Source: Acidobacteriota bacterium | GTDB lineage: Bacteria; Acidobacteriota; Thermoanaerobaculia; Thermoanaerobaculales; Thermoanaerobaculaceae | Length of the DNA stretch: 64,000 nucleotides | Reading direction: 5' to 3' | Assembly: GCA_003133645.1 (NCBI GenBank) | Contig: PKYI01000087.1 | Location: 45,863-109,862 of the forward strand | In this document: positions 24,861 through 33,640 of the stretch, one piece after another | Numbering within the stretch: position 1 is the stretch's first letter | Layout of the letters: each line of letters opens with the position of its first letter | Program-made: the position numbers and the translations under genes | Notes under the pieces: generated by a model | Told to the model about the DNA's origin: nothing | Database searches by the model: none | What the model saw: the letters and a program-made list of their open reading frames with translations, nothing else

Positions 24861-27272
24861 CTAAAGCCCCAGCGTAAGGCCGACGTAGGCGTTGCGAGTG
24901 GTGGCGGGGATGAACAGCGGAGAGCCGTCGTCGCCGATGTAACCGAACGCGGTGTAGAAGCGGTTGAGCACGTTGTTGAGGCGGAGGTCGAGGTCGAGGC
25001 GCTTGAAGCCCAGCGAGCGCACGAGTGCCTTCGGCAGCGGCGTGCGCAGCGAGGCGTCGAGCACGGTGAACGCCGGGTTGACGAGCGGCACGTAGCCCGG
25101 CGCCTGCCGCAACAGCGGGTTGCGGCGGTTGTCCTGGGTGTTGTCGAGGTAGAACGGGCCCACGTACCGCCCGGCGAGAGCAAGTTGCGCGGCGCCGAGG
25201 CGGAGGCGGGCGGTGAGCGAGGCGAGGACGTCGGGGTAGCCGCCGAGGACATTGCCGTCATAGACGTTGACGCTGCCGTCGCCGTTGTAGTCGTGGTAGG
25301 CGACGAAGGTGTTGTGCGACAGCGTCAGGGTGCCGTCGAAGCCGAGGTAGGGGAGCGGGTCGGCGCCGGCGTCGATCTCGATCCCCTCATGGTGGGAGTG
25401 CGCTCCGTTGCCGTAGATCGGCACGCCGCTCGAGTCGAGGGCGCCGCTGTAGACGATCTCGTTGACGAAGTTCATGAAGAAGGCGTTGGCGCGCGCCCGC
25501 CAGTTCTGGTGGTGGATCGAGACGCCGCCCTCCCAGTCCCAGACGTCCTCGGGGCCAAGGGCGGTCCGCTCGGTCGAGTACTCGCCTTCCGGGTCGTAGA
25601 GGGTGCGGAACGCAGGCTCGTGCTTGCCCTGGGCAATGTTGGCGTAGAGGTCGGTCGCGTCGTTGAGGCGCAGGACGGCGCCGAAGCGGGGGAGGAGGAA
25701 GTCGTACGACTGGACGAAGTTCACGCCGGTGAGAACGTCGTGGTTGAGGTCGTAGCGCTGCTGCGCGGCCTCGAGGCCGGCGGTGAGCGAGAGTGCGCCG
25801 GTGGCCTTCCACGTCGCGGTCGCGAGCAGCGAGGCGCTGCGCTTGCCGAGCTTGTAGTCGTAGTAGCGGTGGTCCGGCGGCACGTCGGGCGGGTAGTACT
25901 GCGCCCACTGCACCGAGCCGAAGCTGTGGCCGCTGTGCAGGCGCAACTCGCCCTTGAAGGAGAGCGTCCAGGCGCCGCGCGTCGTCGTCAGCGTCGGCAT
26001 CCAGCCGGCGTCCCACTCGTCGATCTGGCGGTGGCGGACCAGGTCGGTGCTCGTGATCATCGTGCCGCCGGGCAGCGTGACCGGCGGGAGGTCGTAGAAG
26101 GAGAGCGGCTCGTCCGTTTTGTGTTCGGTGTAATAGCCGGAGCCGGTGAACAGGAAGAACGTCTCGGAGAGCTGCGTGTGCTGCGAGAGCGCGAGGTCGT
26201 GGATGAGCTGGAAATGCGGCTGGGTGAAGTTGTCCTGCTCGCCGGGGTAGGTGAGGGGGTTGAAGCGGCGGTCGCGGTCGGCGCTCCCGGTGAGGCCGCC
26301 GTCGAGCACGCTCTTCGGCACGCCGTCGTACGCGAGGTGGGTCTGCTCGGGGCCGCCGAACAGGACCAAGCGCACGCGCGAGCGGTCGCCGAAGTGGGCG
26401 AGGCAGAAGTAGTAGTTCCACATGTCCACCCACGACTGGTCGCGGTAGCCGTCGGTGGTGATCTTGGAGTAGCGCGCGGTGGCCGCCCAGGTGCCGTTGA
26501 TCAGGCCGGAGTCCCAGCGCGTCTCGAAGCGCTTGGTGTTGTACGAACCGTAGCCGGTGGTGACGGTGAACGCGGGCGTCAGCGAGGGGGGGGCGGTCGT
26601 GATGTCCACCGCGCCGCCGATGCCGGAGAGGCCGAAAACGCCGCGCTGCACCTGGATGTCGCCGGCGGTGGCGAGGAAATCGGCGAGGTCGATGAAGTAC
26701 AGCTCGCCGTCCGAGGCGTCGTTGAGCGGGACGCCGTTCAGCGTCATCCGGGTCTGCGCCTGGTTGAAGCCGCGGATCCAGTAGTAGGAGTATCCGATGC
26801 CGTTGCCGGAGTCGTTGTATGCGAAGAAACCGGGCACGGTCTGGGAGAGCATGATGGCGGGGTCCTGGCCCCAGTAGCTCTCGGCGACCTTCTCCTGTGA
26901 GAGGTTGGTGAACGTCGCCGGATCGGTCCCCTCGCGCGCCCGCGCTGCGGTGACCTCGATGCGGTCGGCGACGGAGATCACGGGGTCCAGGCGCACGGTG
27001 ATCGGCCGCGCCGGGGGCGCGGCCAGGCTCAGGCGGGTGACCTGGTAGCCGGGGTGGGAGACGGCGAGCTCGAACGCACCGCCGACCGTCTCGAACGTGA
27101 ACGCGCCGGTGGCGTCGGTGACGGTTGCGGCGTGGGTCGCGAGCAGCTCGACGCGCGCCTGCGCCACCGGTTTGCCGGTCGCGGCGTCGCGGACGGTCCC
27201 CGAGAGCGTCCCGGCCGCAGCCAGACCTGCGGCGGCCAGCACGACGAAAGGCGCCAGGATCATCGGTCTCAT
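24861..27272 (-). CDS. TonB-dependent outer-membrane receptor under TPP riboswitch control
   Basis: An 803-residue outer-membrane beta-barrel transporter. It has a signal peptide (residues 1-21), then a carboxypeptidase-regulatory-like domain (GTLSGTVRDAATGKPVAQARV, about 22-100), a plug domain (LSQTVPGFFAYND, WIRGFNQAQTRMTLNGVPLND, QVQRGVFGLSGIGGAVDI), and a barrel ending in the aromatic-type tail NAYVGLTLGL, although the final residue is Leu rather than Phe. GGAGGAGG precedes the ATG. The leader at 27341-27419 is a thiamin pyrophosphate aptamer, so the substrate is probably thiamin, a thiamin precursor or a related compound. No inner-membrane partner is adjacent. Confidence 0.93.
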   Translation of the reverse strand: MRPMILAPFVVLAAAGLAAAGTLSGTVRDAATGKPVAQARVELLATHAATVTDATGAFTFETVGGAFELAVSHPGYQVTRLSLAAPPARPITVRLDPVISVADRIEVTAARAREGTDPATFTNLSQEKVAESYWGQDPAIMLSQTVPGFFAYNDSGNGIGYSYYWIRGFNQAQTRMTLNGVPLNDASDGELYFIDLADFLATAGDIQVQRGVFGLSGIGGAVDITTAPPSLTPAFTVTTGYGSYNTKRFETRWDSGLINGTWAATARYSKITTDGYRDQSWVDMWNYYFCLAHFGDRSRVRLVLFGGPEQTHLAYDGVPKSVLDGGLTGSADRDRRFNPLTYPGEQDNFTQPHFQLIHDLALSQHTQLSETFFLFTGSGYYTEHKTDEPLSFYDLPPVTLPGGTMITSTDLVRHRQIDEWDAGWMPTLTTTRGAWTLSFKGELRLHSGHSFGSVQWAQYYPPDVPPDHRYYDYKLGKRSASLLATATWKATGALSLTAGLEAAQQRYDLNHDVLTGVNFVQSYDFLLPRFGAVLRLNDATDLYANIAQGKHEPAFRTLYDPEGEYSTERTALGPEDVWDWEGGVSIHHQNWRARANAFFMNFVNEIVYSGALDSSGVPIYGNGAHSHHEGIEIDAGADPLPYLGFDGTLTLSHNTFVAYHDYNGDGSVNVYDGNVLGGYPDVLASLTARLRLGAAQLALAGRYVGPFYLDNTQDNRRNPLLRQAPGYVPLVNPAFTVLDASLRTPLPKALVRSLGFKRLDLDLRLNNVLNRFYTAFGYIGDDGSPLFIPATTRNAYVGLTLGL

Positions 27273-27340
27273 CTTGCCTCCTCCCGGGCGAGCGGCGGTC
27301 CGGAGAGGGGCGATGGTCGTGAAGCTGACGCCCTCAGGCC

Positions 27341-27419
27341 CGTTCCCTACGCCGGCATGACCCGGATCAGGTTCCAGGGGTGTGATCTCAGCCCCGCCTG
27401 TGGCGGGGCACCCCCACGG
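27341..27419 (-). promoter_or_regulatory. TPP riboswitch (THI element)
   Basis: On the minus strand the leader contains, in order, GGGGTGCCCCGCC, the diagnostic GGGGCTGAGAT, ACCCCTGGAACCTGATCCGG, and GGTCATGCCGGCGTAGGGAA. These are the conserved blocks of the thiamin pyrophosphate aptamer. About 70 nt separate it from the receptor start. That stretch includes CGGGAGGAGG before the ATG, and a CTCTCCGG/CGCCC-rich stretch able to pair with it, so control of translation initiation is likely. Confidence 0.93.
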
Positions 27420-27556
27420 TGAATCGGTTGAACGCTTCAAAGAACGGTGCTGCCATTGACAATGTCGCGCACGGCGGCCCTGACGTCAAGTGGCCTCGCG
27501 CAAGCGTCATCCCTGCGTCGCCGCGACCCGCCGCGCTGTCTGCGGGCGCGATGCGG

Positions 27557-28603
27557 TCAGGGGCGGGGGTAGGTCTGGGACTCCCCGAACCATTTCTGGA
27601 AGTCGTCCACCAGCCCCTGGTACTCGCGGCGGAGTTCGCCGTAGGCCTGAGCGTTCCTCACCGCGAGGGCGCACTGCTCGCCGATCGTCGCCATCAGGAA
27701 CAGCTCGTCCTCGGAGAACTCATAGGGGCGGTAGGTGAACACGCTCGCGACGCCCACGACGTGCTCCGCCAGTCCGAGCGGGACGTGCAGCACGGAGCCG
27801 ACCTTCTCCCGAGCCGCCGCGTCGCGGTAAGGCACCCCGGGGTCGCGCTGGACCTCGAGGATCGGCACGCACCCACCGGCAAGCGCCTGGGCACGGCCCA
27901 GGTCCTCGTCGAACGTAGCGAAGAAGCGAGCGAGAAAGGCATCGCTGAGGCCGAACGCCTCCCGGGTCCCGGTGGGTTTGGCCTGGGCGTCGAGGAGCTG
28001 GACGGCACACCCCTTGGCCCGCAGGTCCTGGCAGACCACGTGCACGATCGCGCCGAGCACCGACTTGAGGTCGAGTGAAGAGCGGGTTGCCTCGGTGATG
28101 TGGCTCAAGATCGAGTGGAACATCCAGTGGACGACCGCGCTGGCGCAGAACGAGGCCACCACCTCGAGGATCTCGATCTCCTCCTTGCTGAACTCGCGAG
28201 GCTGAGCGGTCGAGAGCCGCATCACCCCGATCACCTGGCCGCGCGCCCGCAAGGGCACCGTGAGCATCGAGGCGATCCCTTCGGCGACCATCGCCTCGCG
28301 GTACTGGATGCGCGGGTCGGTGGCGCAGTCGAGGATCGCCACCGACCGGCCCTCGAGCGCCTCGGCCACGCTGCGCTCCGCCTCCACCGTACCCTTGTTG
28401 ATGAAAGCCTCGCTGAGGCCGAACGACGCGACGTGCTCGAGGACCTTCTGGTCCCGGCTGAGCAGCCTGACGTGGCAGCCCTTGAGGTGGAAGTGCGTGA
28501 CGATCGATTCCGCGACCTGGGTCAGGAATTCGACGGTGTCGATGGGTGAGTTGAGCGCGCTGCCGATTCTCTCAAAGACCCGGATGCACTCGGAGCAGAG
28601 CAT
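27557..28603 (-). CDS. protein with two GAF domains
   Basis: A 348-residue cytoplasmic sensor-like protein. The first GAF domain covers about residues 22-160 and the second about 175-330. Each is of the type IL-x-V(Q/A)-xDP-x-xPYR/QYRE-A-x-x-E(G/K)-x-x-S-x-L-x-VPL. No output domain is attached, so it may act through a partner or bind a small ligand. CSEC near the N-terminus is a short cysteine pair. The ATG at 28603 has only weak upstream signal. A -10-like CATACTAAATG lies on the minus strand about 120 nt upstream. Confidence 0.75.
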   Translation of the reverse strand: MLCSECIRVFERIGSALNSPIDTVEFLTQVAESIVTHFHLKGCHVRLLSRDQKVLEHVASFGLSEAFINKGTVEAERSVAEALEGRSVAILDCATDPRIQYREAMVAEGIASMLTVPLRARGQVIGVMRLSTAQPREFSKEEIEILEVVASFCASAVVHWMFHSILSHITEATRSSLDLKSVLGAIVHVVCQDLRAKGCAVQLLDAQAKPTGTREAFGLSDAFLARFFATFDEDLGRAQALAGGCVPILEVQRDPGVPYRDAAAREKVGSVLHVPLGLAEHVVGVASVFTYRPYEFSEDELFLMATIGEQCALAVRNAQAYGELRREYQGLVDDFQKWFGESQTYPRP

Positions 28604-28779
28604 GCGGCCCCCACCACCGTCCCTGTCTCCGGCGGCACGGGATGTGCCGCGATCGCCCCCGGCGGCGGCTTATGCCGAGCGCGCCCTCCGCCACCGCCAG
28701 AGCCCGAGGAACGATGTTTGCATTTAGTATGGTGCCTCCCGGCCCAGTCGTCAACGTGCAAGTCGTTCATTCTAATTGT

Positions 28780-28785
28780 GATAAT
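28780..28785 (+). promoter_or_regulatory. extended -10 box (TGTGATAAT)
   Basis: GATAAT preceded by TG at the extended -10 position, in an AT-rich patch (28715-28810) between two divergent genes. A second box TACACT at 28835-28840 lies 24 nt before the hydrolase ATG and may be the main promoter. Confidence 0.45.
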
Positions 28786-28864
28786 AGACTACAAGCACGT
28801 GACAATCGAACCCGGTCAGGATCCCGGGAGACGGTACACTCCTGCGGAGGGGGTTGGAGGGGCG

Positions 28865-29701
28865 ATGCGGATCGAACTGGAGACGGTGACGCTCGAGGTC
28901 GAGGACCACGGCGAGGGTGTGCCGGTGATCCTCCTGCACGGCTTTCCGCTCTCGTCGGAGATCTGGACGCCCGTGCGGACCGCGGTCGGACAGGCGGCGA
29001 GGCTTATCACGCCCGACCTGCGGGGCTTCGGTTCGTCCGACAAGCCTGCGACGGGCTACGGCATCGAGGACCTGGCCGGCGATGTCGTGCGCCTGGCCGA
29101 CGCGCTGAAGCTCGATCGCTTCGTCCTCGGAGGGCACTCGATGGGCGGGTACGTGGCGCTCCGCGTCGCGGCCGCGTGGCCTGAGCGCCTGGCCGGTCTG
29201 ATCCTGATGGACACCAGGGCGGAGGCGGATGCTCCGGAGGGACGGGGGCGTCGCGACGCGGGCATCGCCCGGATCGCCGCGGGCGATGCCTCCGCCTTCC
29301 TCGACGAGTTCGTCGCGGGGTTGGTTGGTCCGTCGAGCAGGGCGCGCGCGCCCAGGGTGCTCGCGGAGCTGCGGGCGATCGCCGCCGAGGCCGCCGCGGA
29401 GGCGCTCGCCGGGTGCCTTGCGGGGATGCGCGACCGGCCGGACAGCAGCGCGCTGCTGCCCACCCTGGACGTGCCCGCGCTGGTGATCGTGGGTCAGGAG
29501 GACTCGCTCACACCCCCGGTCTCGTCGCGGGCGATGGCCGCCGCCTTGCCGAGGGCGACGCTCGTCGAAATCCCGTCGGCCGGTCACACGCCGAGCATGG
29601 AGCGACCGATTCCGACCGCCGAGGCGATCCTCGCGTTCCTGAGGGAACACTTCCCGGTGCCGTTCGCGCCGGTGCCGATCCGCTCGCGTGTCTCGCGCTA
29701 G
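28865..29701 (+). CDS. alpha/beta hydrolase
   Basis: A 278-residue alpha/beta-fold hydrolase of the 3-oxoadipate enol-lactonase/haloperoxidase type. The oxyanion region is LLHGFPLSSEIW, and the nucleophile elbow GGHSMGGYVAL (Ser near residue 95). The acid is GQEDSLTPP and the histidine SAGHTPSMERP. The substrate is not evident. A GGAGGGG stretch precedes the ATG. The stop lies inside the start region of the PEGA gene (14-nt overlap). Confidence 0.85.
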   Translation: MRIELETVTLEVEDHGEGVPVILLHGFPLSSEIWTPVRTAVGQAARLITPDLRGFGSSDKPATGYGIEDLAGDVVRLADALKLDRFVLGGHSMGGYVALRVAAAWPERLAGLILMDTRAEADAPEGRGRRDAGIARIAAGDASAFLDEFVAGLVGPSSRARAPRVLAELRAIAAEAAAEALAGCLAGMRDRPDSSALLPTLDVPALVIVGQEDSLTPPVSSRAMAAALPRATLVEIPSAGHTPSMERPIPTAEAILAFLREHFPVPFAPVPIRSRVSR

Positions 29702-30512
29702 CCGCTGGCGTTGTCTGCTTCTCGTGATGGGCGTGCCGGGGATATCGTTCGCCGGCGACATCCAGGTGGCGTGTGGGCCCGCTCTTCGAGTCTATCTCGA
29801 TGGCACGTTCGTGGGCACCTCCAGCGCGAAGGACGACGGCCTGTTCCTGGCGAACGTATCGGAGGGCGCGCACGTCGTTCGGGTTGAAAAGGAAGGGTTC
29901 GTGCCGCAGAGCTTTTAGGTCGAAGTTGCGCAGCTCCCGATCGAGGTGAGGGTGGAGGAGTTCTCGCCGGAACCGCCCGTTCGCCAGGATAGGGAAACCA
30001 GCAGCCAAAAGGCCCAGCAGCCCGTTGGGAACCTCCTGGTCACGTCGGCCCCTCAGAACTGCGTCGTCGAGATCGACGGCAAGACCGAAGCCAAGAGCAT
30101 CCCGTTCCTGCTGATCGAGGGGCTCGCAGCAGGCGAGCATCTGATCTCCTTCAGCAAACCGGGCTACGAACGCCTCTCCGGCGTGGTCAAGATCCAACCG
30201 GCCGCCGAGGTCAAGGTCCGGGGCGACCTCAAGGCCGGGAAGTTGGAGATCGCCACCGAGGGCGAGGGATCGCTCCGCGTGATCTCGGCTCCTGAATACT
30301 GCACGATCCGGTTCCTCGGGATGACGAAGGAGAAGACGGGCCTGATGTTGAACCTCTCACACGTCCCCGCGGGAGAGCATCGGATCGTCGTCGTCTGGAA
30401 AGGCCTGGAGCTGTCCTCGAACGTCGTGATCATGAGGGGCCAAAGAGCAGTCGTGACCGTGAGCTTCAGGAAGCACGAGAAACCGTTCGTCGTCTCATAC
30501 GAGGCCGAGTGA
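29688..30512 (+). pseudogene. PEGA-domain exported protein interrupted by an in-frame amber codon
   Basis: One continuous frame of 274 sense codons carries a single TAG at 29916-29918. The part before it encodes a signal peptide (CLLLVMGVPGISFAG) and a PEGA domain (RVYLDGTFVGTSS, EGAHVVRVEKEGFVPQSF). The part after it continues in the same frame with VEVAQLPIEVRVEE, a Gln/Pro linker and two more PEGA-like domains (VVEIDGKTEAKSIPFLL...AAGEHLISFSKPGY and APEYCTIRFLGMTKEKTGL...PAGEHRIVVVWKG). The first domain's final strand spans the stop, so a single base change broke an intact gene. It could also be a sequencing error or a read-through site. The GTG start overlaps the hydrolase gene. GC is lower than in the neighbours. 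Confidence 0.75.
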
Positions 30513-30545
30513 GCCGGCGTCCCTCGACTCAAGCTCCTCGCGGAC

Positions 30546-30551
30546 TATGAT
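30546..30551 (+). promoter_or_regulatory. -10 box TATGAT, leaderless promoter
   Basis: Ends 6 nt before the ATG at 30558. No Shine-Dalgarno. Confidence 0.6.
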
Positions 30552-30557
30552 CCCGAT

Positions 30558-31232
30558 ATGTGCGGGCGGTTCACGCAGGCGGCCCCGGGCGAAACGATCG
30601 CGGAGCTGTTCCACCTTTCCTCGGTGCCGGCCCTCGCCCCCCGTTACAACATCGCACCGACCCAGGACGTGGCCGCGATACGCGCGAGCACCGGCGGAGG
30701 ACGCGAGCTCGTCGCGCTCCACTGGGGCCTGCTTCCGCCGTGGGTCGGTGAGCGTTCGGTCGCCGCGCGGATGATCAACGCCCGCGCCGAGACCCTCGCC
30801 GACAAGCCGGCGTTCCGAGCGGCGTTCCGCTCGCGCCGCTGCCTCGTCGTCGCCGACGGGTTCTACGAGTGGCAGCGCCTGGGCGGGCGCAAGCAGCCGC
30901 ACTTCATCGGGTTTGCGGACGGCCGGCCGTTCGGGCTGGCCGGCCTGTGGGAGCGCTGGCCGGGCGACGGGAACGGGCCGGTCGAGTCGTGCACGATCGT
31001 CACCACGGCCGCCAACGAGGTCGTGGCGCCGCTCCACGACCGGATGCCGGTGATCCTCGACCCCGGCGAGTTCGCGCTCTGGCTCGACCTCGAGGTGCGC
31101 GACCCGGAGGCGTTGCGGCCGCTGCTGCGCCCGCACGCCGGCGCGGCGATGCGCGCGTACCCGGTGAGCCCGTTCGTCAACGACCCGGCGCACGACCTCC
31201 CGGCGTGCCGCGAGCCTCTCGCCGCCGGGTGA
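30558..31232 (+). CDS. SOS response-associated peptidase family (HMCES/YedK) protein
   Basis: A 224-residue SRAP protein that forms a covalent thiazolidine link with abasic sites in single-stranded DNA and protects them. The catalytic Cys2 directly follows the initiator Met (MCGRFTQ), which fixes the start. Other conserved residues are RYNIAPTQ (Asn), WGLLPPW, MINARAET, DGFYEWQR (Glu) and LHDRMPVIL (His). Length is normal. It ends exactly at the stop of the convergent acyltransferase gene with no spacer. Confidence 0.95.
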   Translation: MCGRFTQAAPGETIAELFHLSSVPALAPRYNIAPTQDVAAIRASTGGGRELVALHWGLLPPWVGERSVAARMINARAETLADKPAFRAAFRSRRCLVVADGFYEWQRLGGRKQPHFIGFADGRPFGLAGLWERWPGDGNGPVESCTIVTTAANEVVAPLHDRMPVILDPGEFALWLDLEVRDPEALRPLLRPHAGAAMRAYPVSPFVNDPAHDLPACREPLAAG

Positions 31233-32126
31233 TCACTCCGGGCGCGGGGCCGCTGCCGGGGGTGCCCCGAGCCAGCGCCGGTGGTACCAGAAGTACTGCT
31301 CCGGGCACGCCGCGATCGCGCGGCCGAGCGCGTCGTTGCACGCCGTGGCGATGGCCACGCGCAGCTCGTCCTCGCTCGCGGCGGAGGGGAGCCGCAGCGG
31401 GGTGATCGTGACCCGGTGGCGGCCGTCGTCCGTACGCCGGCCGGCCATCACGAACAGCGGCGTGCGGTGGCGCGCGGCGATCGCGCCGGGGAGCGGCAGG
31501 GTGGAGCCGACGCGCCCGAGGAACGGCGCCAGGATCCCGCCACGGCCGGCGCGGTGGTCGGCGACCATCACGACCGCGCGGCCCTCCTTGAGGGAGTGCA
31601 GGATCTCCCGTGGCGCCGCCTTGCTCTTGGCGACCAACCGCACCGCGCGACCGGGGATGGCGAGGATGAAGCGTTGCACCTTCGGGTTGTGCTGGCGGCC
31701 GACGAGGAGGGCGCTGGGGATCCCGGCGGCGGCGACGGCGGTGACGTAGAGCGCCCAGGCGCCGAGGTGGGCGGTGACGACGATCGCGCCGCCCGCGGCC
31801 GCCGCGGCGCGCAGCGCCTCCGCGCCCTCCAGCGTCACCATCTCGCCGACGCGGCTGCGGTCGGTGCCCGCAAAGCGCACGAACTCCGCGACGGTGCGGC
31901 CGAAGTTGCGCGCCGCACGCGCCCCGATCCGGCGTCGCTCGCGCGCCGCGGCGAGCGGGAGCGCCTGGGCGAGGTTCGCCTCGACGACGGCCCGGCGGAT
32001 CCGCAGCAACCAGCCGAATTCTCCGAGCGCCGCGCCGGTGGCGAGCGCCGCGCCCCGCGGCAGCGCTCGCAGGACGGCTGCGAGCGCCGCCAGACCGGCG
32101 TACTCGAGGCGGTGTCGCGGCCTCAT
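31233..32126 (-). CDS. lipid A-type lauroyl acyltransferase (LpxL/HtrB family) with altered active-site motif
   Basis: A 297-residue member of the membrane-bound acyltransferases that add secondary acyl chains to lipid A or related lipids. Hydrophobic N-terminal segment about residues 10-45. The catalytic block reads VVTAHLGAWALYV, where the family normally has H-x4-E/D. The His is present but the acid five residues later is Ala. Downstream blocks fit the family: VGRQHNPKVQRFI, VMVADHRAGRGG, FLGRVGSTLPLPGAIAAR and YFWYHRRWLG. The start overlaps the tyrA stop (ATGA), so the two are coupled. It may be inactive, or use another acid. Confidence 0.8.
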   Translation of the reverse strand: MRPRHRLEYAGLAALAAVLRALPRGAALATGAALGEFGWLLRIRRAVVEANLAQALPLAAARERRRIGARAARNFGRTVAEFVRFAGTDRSRVGEMVTLEGAEALRAAAAAGGAIVVTAHLGAWALYVTAVAAAGIPSALLVGRQHNPKVQRFILAIPGRAVRLVAKSKAAPREILHSLKEGRAVVMVADHRAGRGGILAPFLGRVGSTLPLPGAIAARHRTPLFVMAGRRTDDGRHRVTITPLRLPSAASEDELRVAIATACNDALGRAIAACPEQYFWYHRRWLGAPPAAAPRPE

Positions 32127-33241
32127 GCGTCGCCGGCCAGGACGCGACGCGCGTCGGCGAGCGTGCCCCGGAAACCCTCGAGATCTGCGGCGGTAACCAG
32201 CCCGACAAGCTCCTCGAGCGCCGCGCGGGTGGCGGTGTAGACCTCCTCGCGGTGCGGGTTCAGGCGCTGGATGTCGAGGTAGAGCGCCGGATCCTCGCCG
32301 AGCACCGACAGCGCGGTGGCGGCCTGCCGCGTGAACGTCGTCGAGGCGCACGCTTGCAACTCGGCCGGGTCGAGGCCCGAACGGGCAAGCGCCGACCCGA
32401 ACACCATCCCGGAAAGGTGCGCAAGGCCGAGCAGCCACCCCATCAGGCGGTCGTGGTGCGCAAAGGGAATGGCGACCAACCGGGTGTAGGGGTGGGCGAG
32501 GAGCGCCTCGATGCGGGCCCGCTCGGCGGCTGCGTCGTCGCGGCACGCCAGCACGAACGTGAGCGGCTCGTACGGGGACTTGCCCGGGCCGAACATCGGA
32601 TGGAGGGAGGCGACCGTCACGCCGCAGCTTCCGGCCCTGTCGAGCGCAGGCACGAGGTGGGTCTTGATCGAAGCGATCTCGACCAGCGTTCCGCGAGGGC
32701 GGCGCGCGGCCACTTCGTCGATGACCTCCCCGGTCCGGGCGAGTGGGACCGCGAGCACCACGAAGTCGTAGGCGTCGAGGTCTCGCACCTCCGCGAGGGC
32801 GCCGTAGCGCCCCTCGGCGCGGCCGATCGAACTCCAGGCGGGGTCGGTGGCTTCGACCGTGTGGCCGACCAAGGTGAGGAAGTGGCAGAGCCAGCCGCCC
32901 ATCGCGCCCGCGCCGCCGACCACGAGGACGCGGCCGCCTCGCCGCCGGCGGGCCTCGACGCCGACCCGGTGCTGGCGTTCGACGGAGCCGCGCATGATCG
33001 CGTGGAAGATCTCCTCCATCACGTCGGCGGAAACGCCGCACGCCTCGGCCTGTTGGCGCGCGCGGGTGAGGACCCGGTCCTCGGCGTCGCGCACCACCAC
33101 CGGCGCCCCGGCCGCCGCCTTGACCCGGCCGACCTCGGCGGCCAACTCCATCCGCCGCCGCAGCAATTCGAGCAGGGAACGGTCGAGATCGGCGATCGCA
33201 TCCCGCAGCGAACCCAGCTCCGCGCTCTCTCCTTCGGCCAT
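32123..33241 (-). CDS. tyrA: chorismate mutase / prephenate dehydrogenase (T-protein)
   Basis: A 372-residue bifunctional enzyme of tyrosine synthesis. Residues about 9-88 are an AroQ-type chorismate mutase helix bundle (LRDAIADLDRSLLELLRRRM, with the buried Arg/Lys/Glu pattern). From about residue 103 comes the NAD-binding prephenate dehydrogenase domain (VLVVGGAGAMGGWLCHFL), with ASIKTHL, SLHPMFGPG and HHDRLMGWLLGLAH as conserved active-site segments. AGGAGG lies 7 nt before the ATG and TAGATT at 33283-33288 is a likely -10. It is followed by, and overlaps, the acyltransferase gene. Confidence 0.9.
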   Translation of the reverse strand: MAEGESAELGSLRDAIADLDRSLLELLRRRMELAAEVGRVKAAAGAPVVVRDAEDRVLTRARQQAEACGVSADVMEEIFHAIMRGSVERQHRVGVEARRRRGGRVLVVGGAGAMGGWLCHFLTLVGHTVEATDPAWSSIGRAEGRYGALAEVRDLDAYDFVVLAVPLARTGEVIDEVAARRPRGTLVEIASIKTHLVPALDRAGSCGVTVASLHPMFGPGKSPYEPLTFVLACRDDAAAERARIEALLAHPYTRLVAIPFAHHDRLMGWLLGLAHLSGMVFGSALARSGLDPAELQACASTTFTRQAATALSVLGEDPALYLDIQRLNPHREEVYTATRAALEELVGLVTAADLEGFRGTLADARRVLAGDA

Positions 33242-33481
33242 GCCTGATCCTCCTGGGCCGCGTCCAGCGGGCGGCCGCCGCGAATCTAGCAGAGTCGCGC
33301 GGTGGCGGCTCCCTCCGCGTAGCGGGCCGGAATGCCCCCCGTCGGCCGGCGTTGGAAGAAGCAGGAGTCGCACGCGTCCCGGCCCGGGAGACCGGGACCC
33401 CGAGCCGACGGGCGGCCCGCAACGGCAGCGCAAGGTTGTTGCCGGTGCCTGGCCGGCGGTTGTTCCCCCCGGGAGTGAGAG

Positions 33482-33625
33482 ATGACGGGCTATGCGAATC
33501 CCGATGTCCTGGTCGAGACCGGATGGGGGAACTCGGTCGGCGTGCCGATCGCCAACCCGTCGCTGGTCGACATGGCGGTCGAGGACCCCAGGCCGGATAG
33601 CGCTCTCACCCAATCGGTGGCCTGA
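33482..33625 (+). CDS. 47-residue protein resembling the N-terminus of a sulfurtransferase (possible remnant)
   Basis: A short frame with GGGAG about 6 nt before the ATG. It begins MTGYANPDVLVETGW, which matches how thiosulfate sulfurtransferases (rhodaneses) commonly begin (YANPDVLVSTDW), but the sequence then departs and stops. It sits in the 400-bp gap between tyrA and the ABC exporter gene, of which 33290-33480 shows no other coding signal. Probably a truncated leftover; a real short protein is possible. Confidence 0.35.
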   Translation: MTGYANPDVLVETGWGNSVGVPIANPSLVDMAVEDPRPDSALTQSVA

Positions 33626-33640
33626 AGACCGCGGCGAGGC

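Noticed and set aside
24639..26900. 753-codon plus-strand open frame
   Set aside because: Antisense to the TonB receptor. No domains, biased composition.
31233..33422. 729-codon frame covering tyrA and the acyltransferase
   Set aside because: Its upstream half is out of frame with tyrA. Only the last 297 codons are a real gene, with a start overlapping the tyrA stop.
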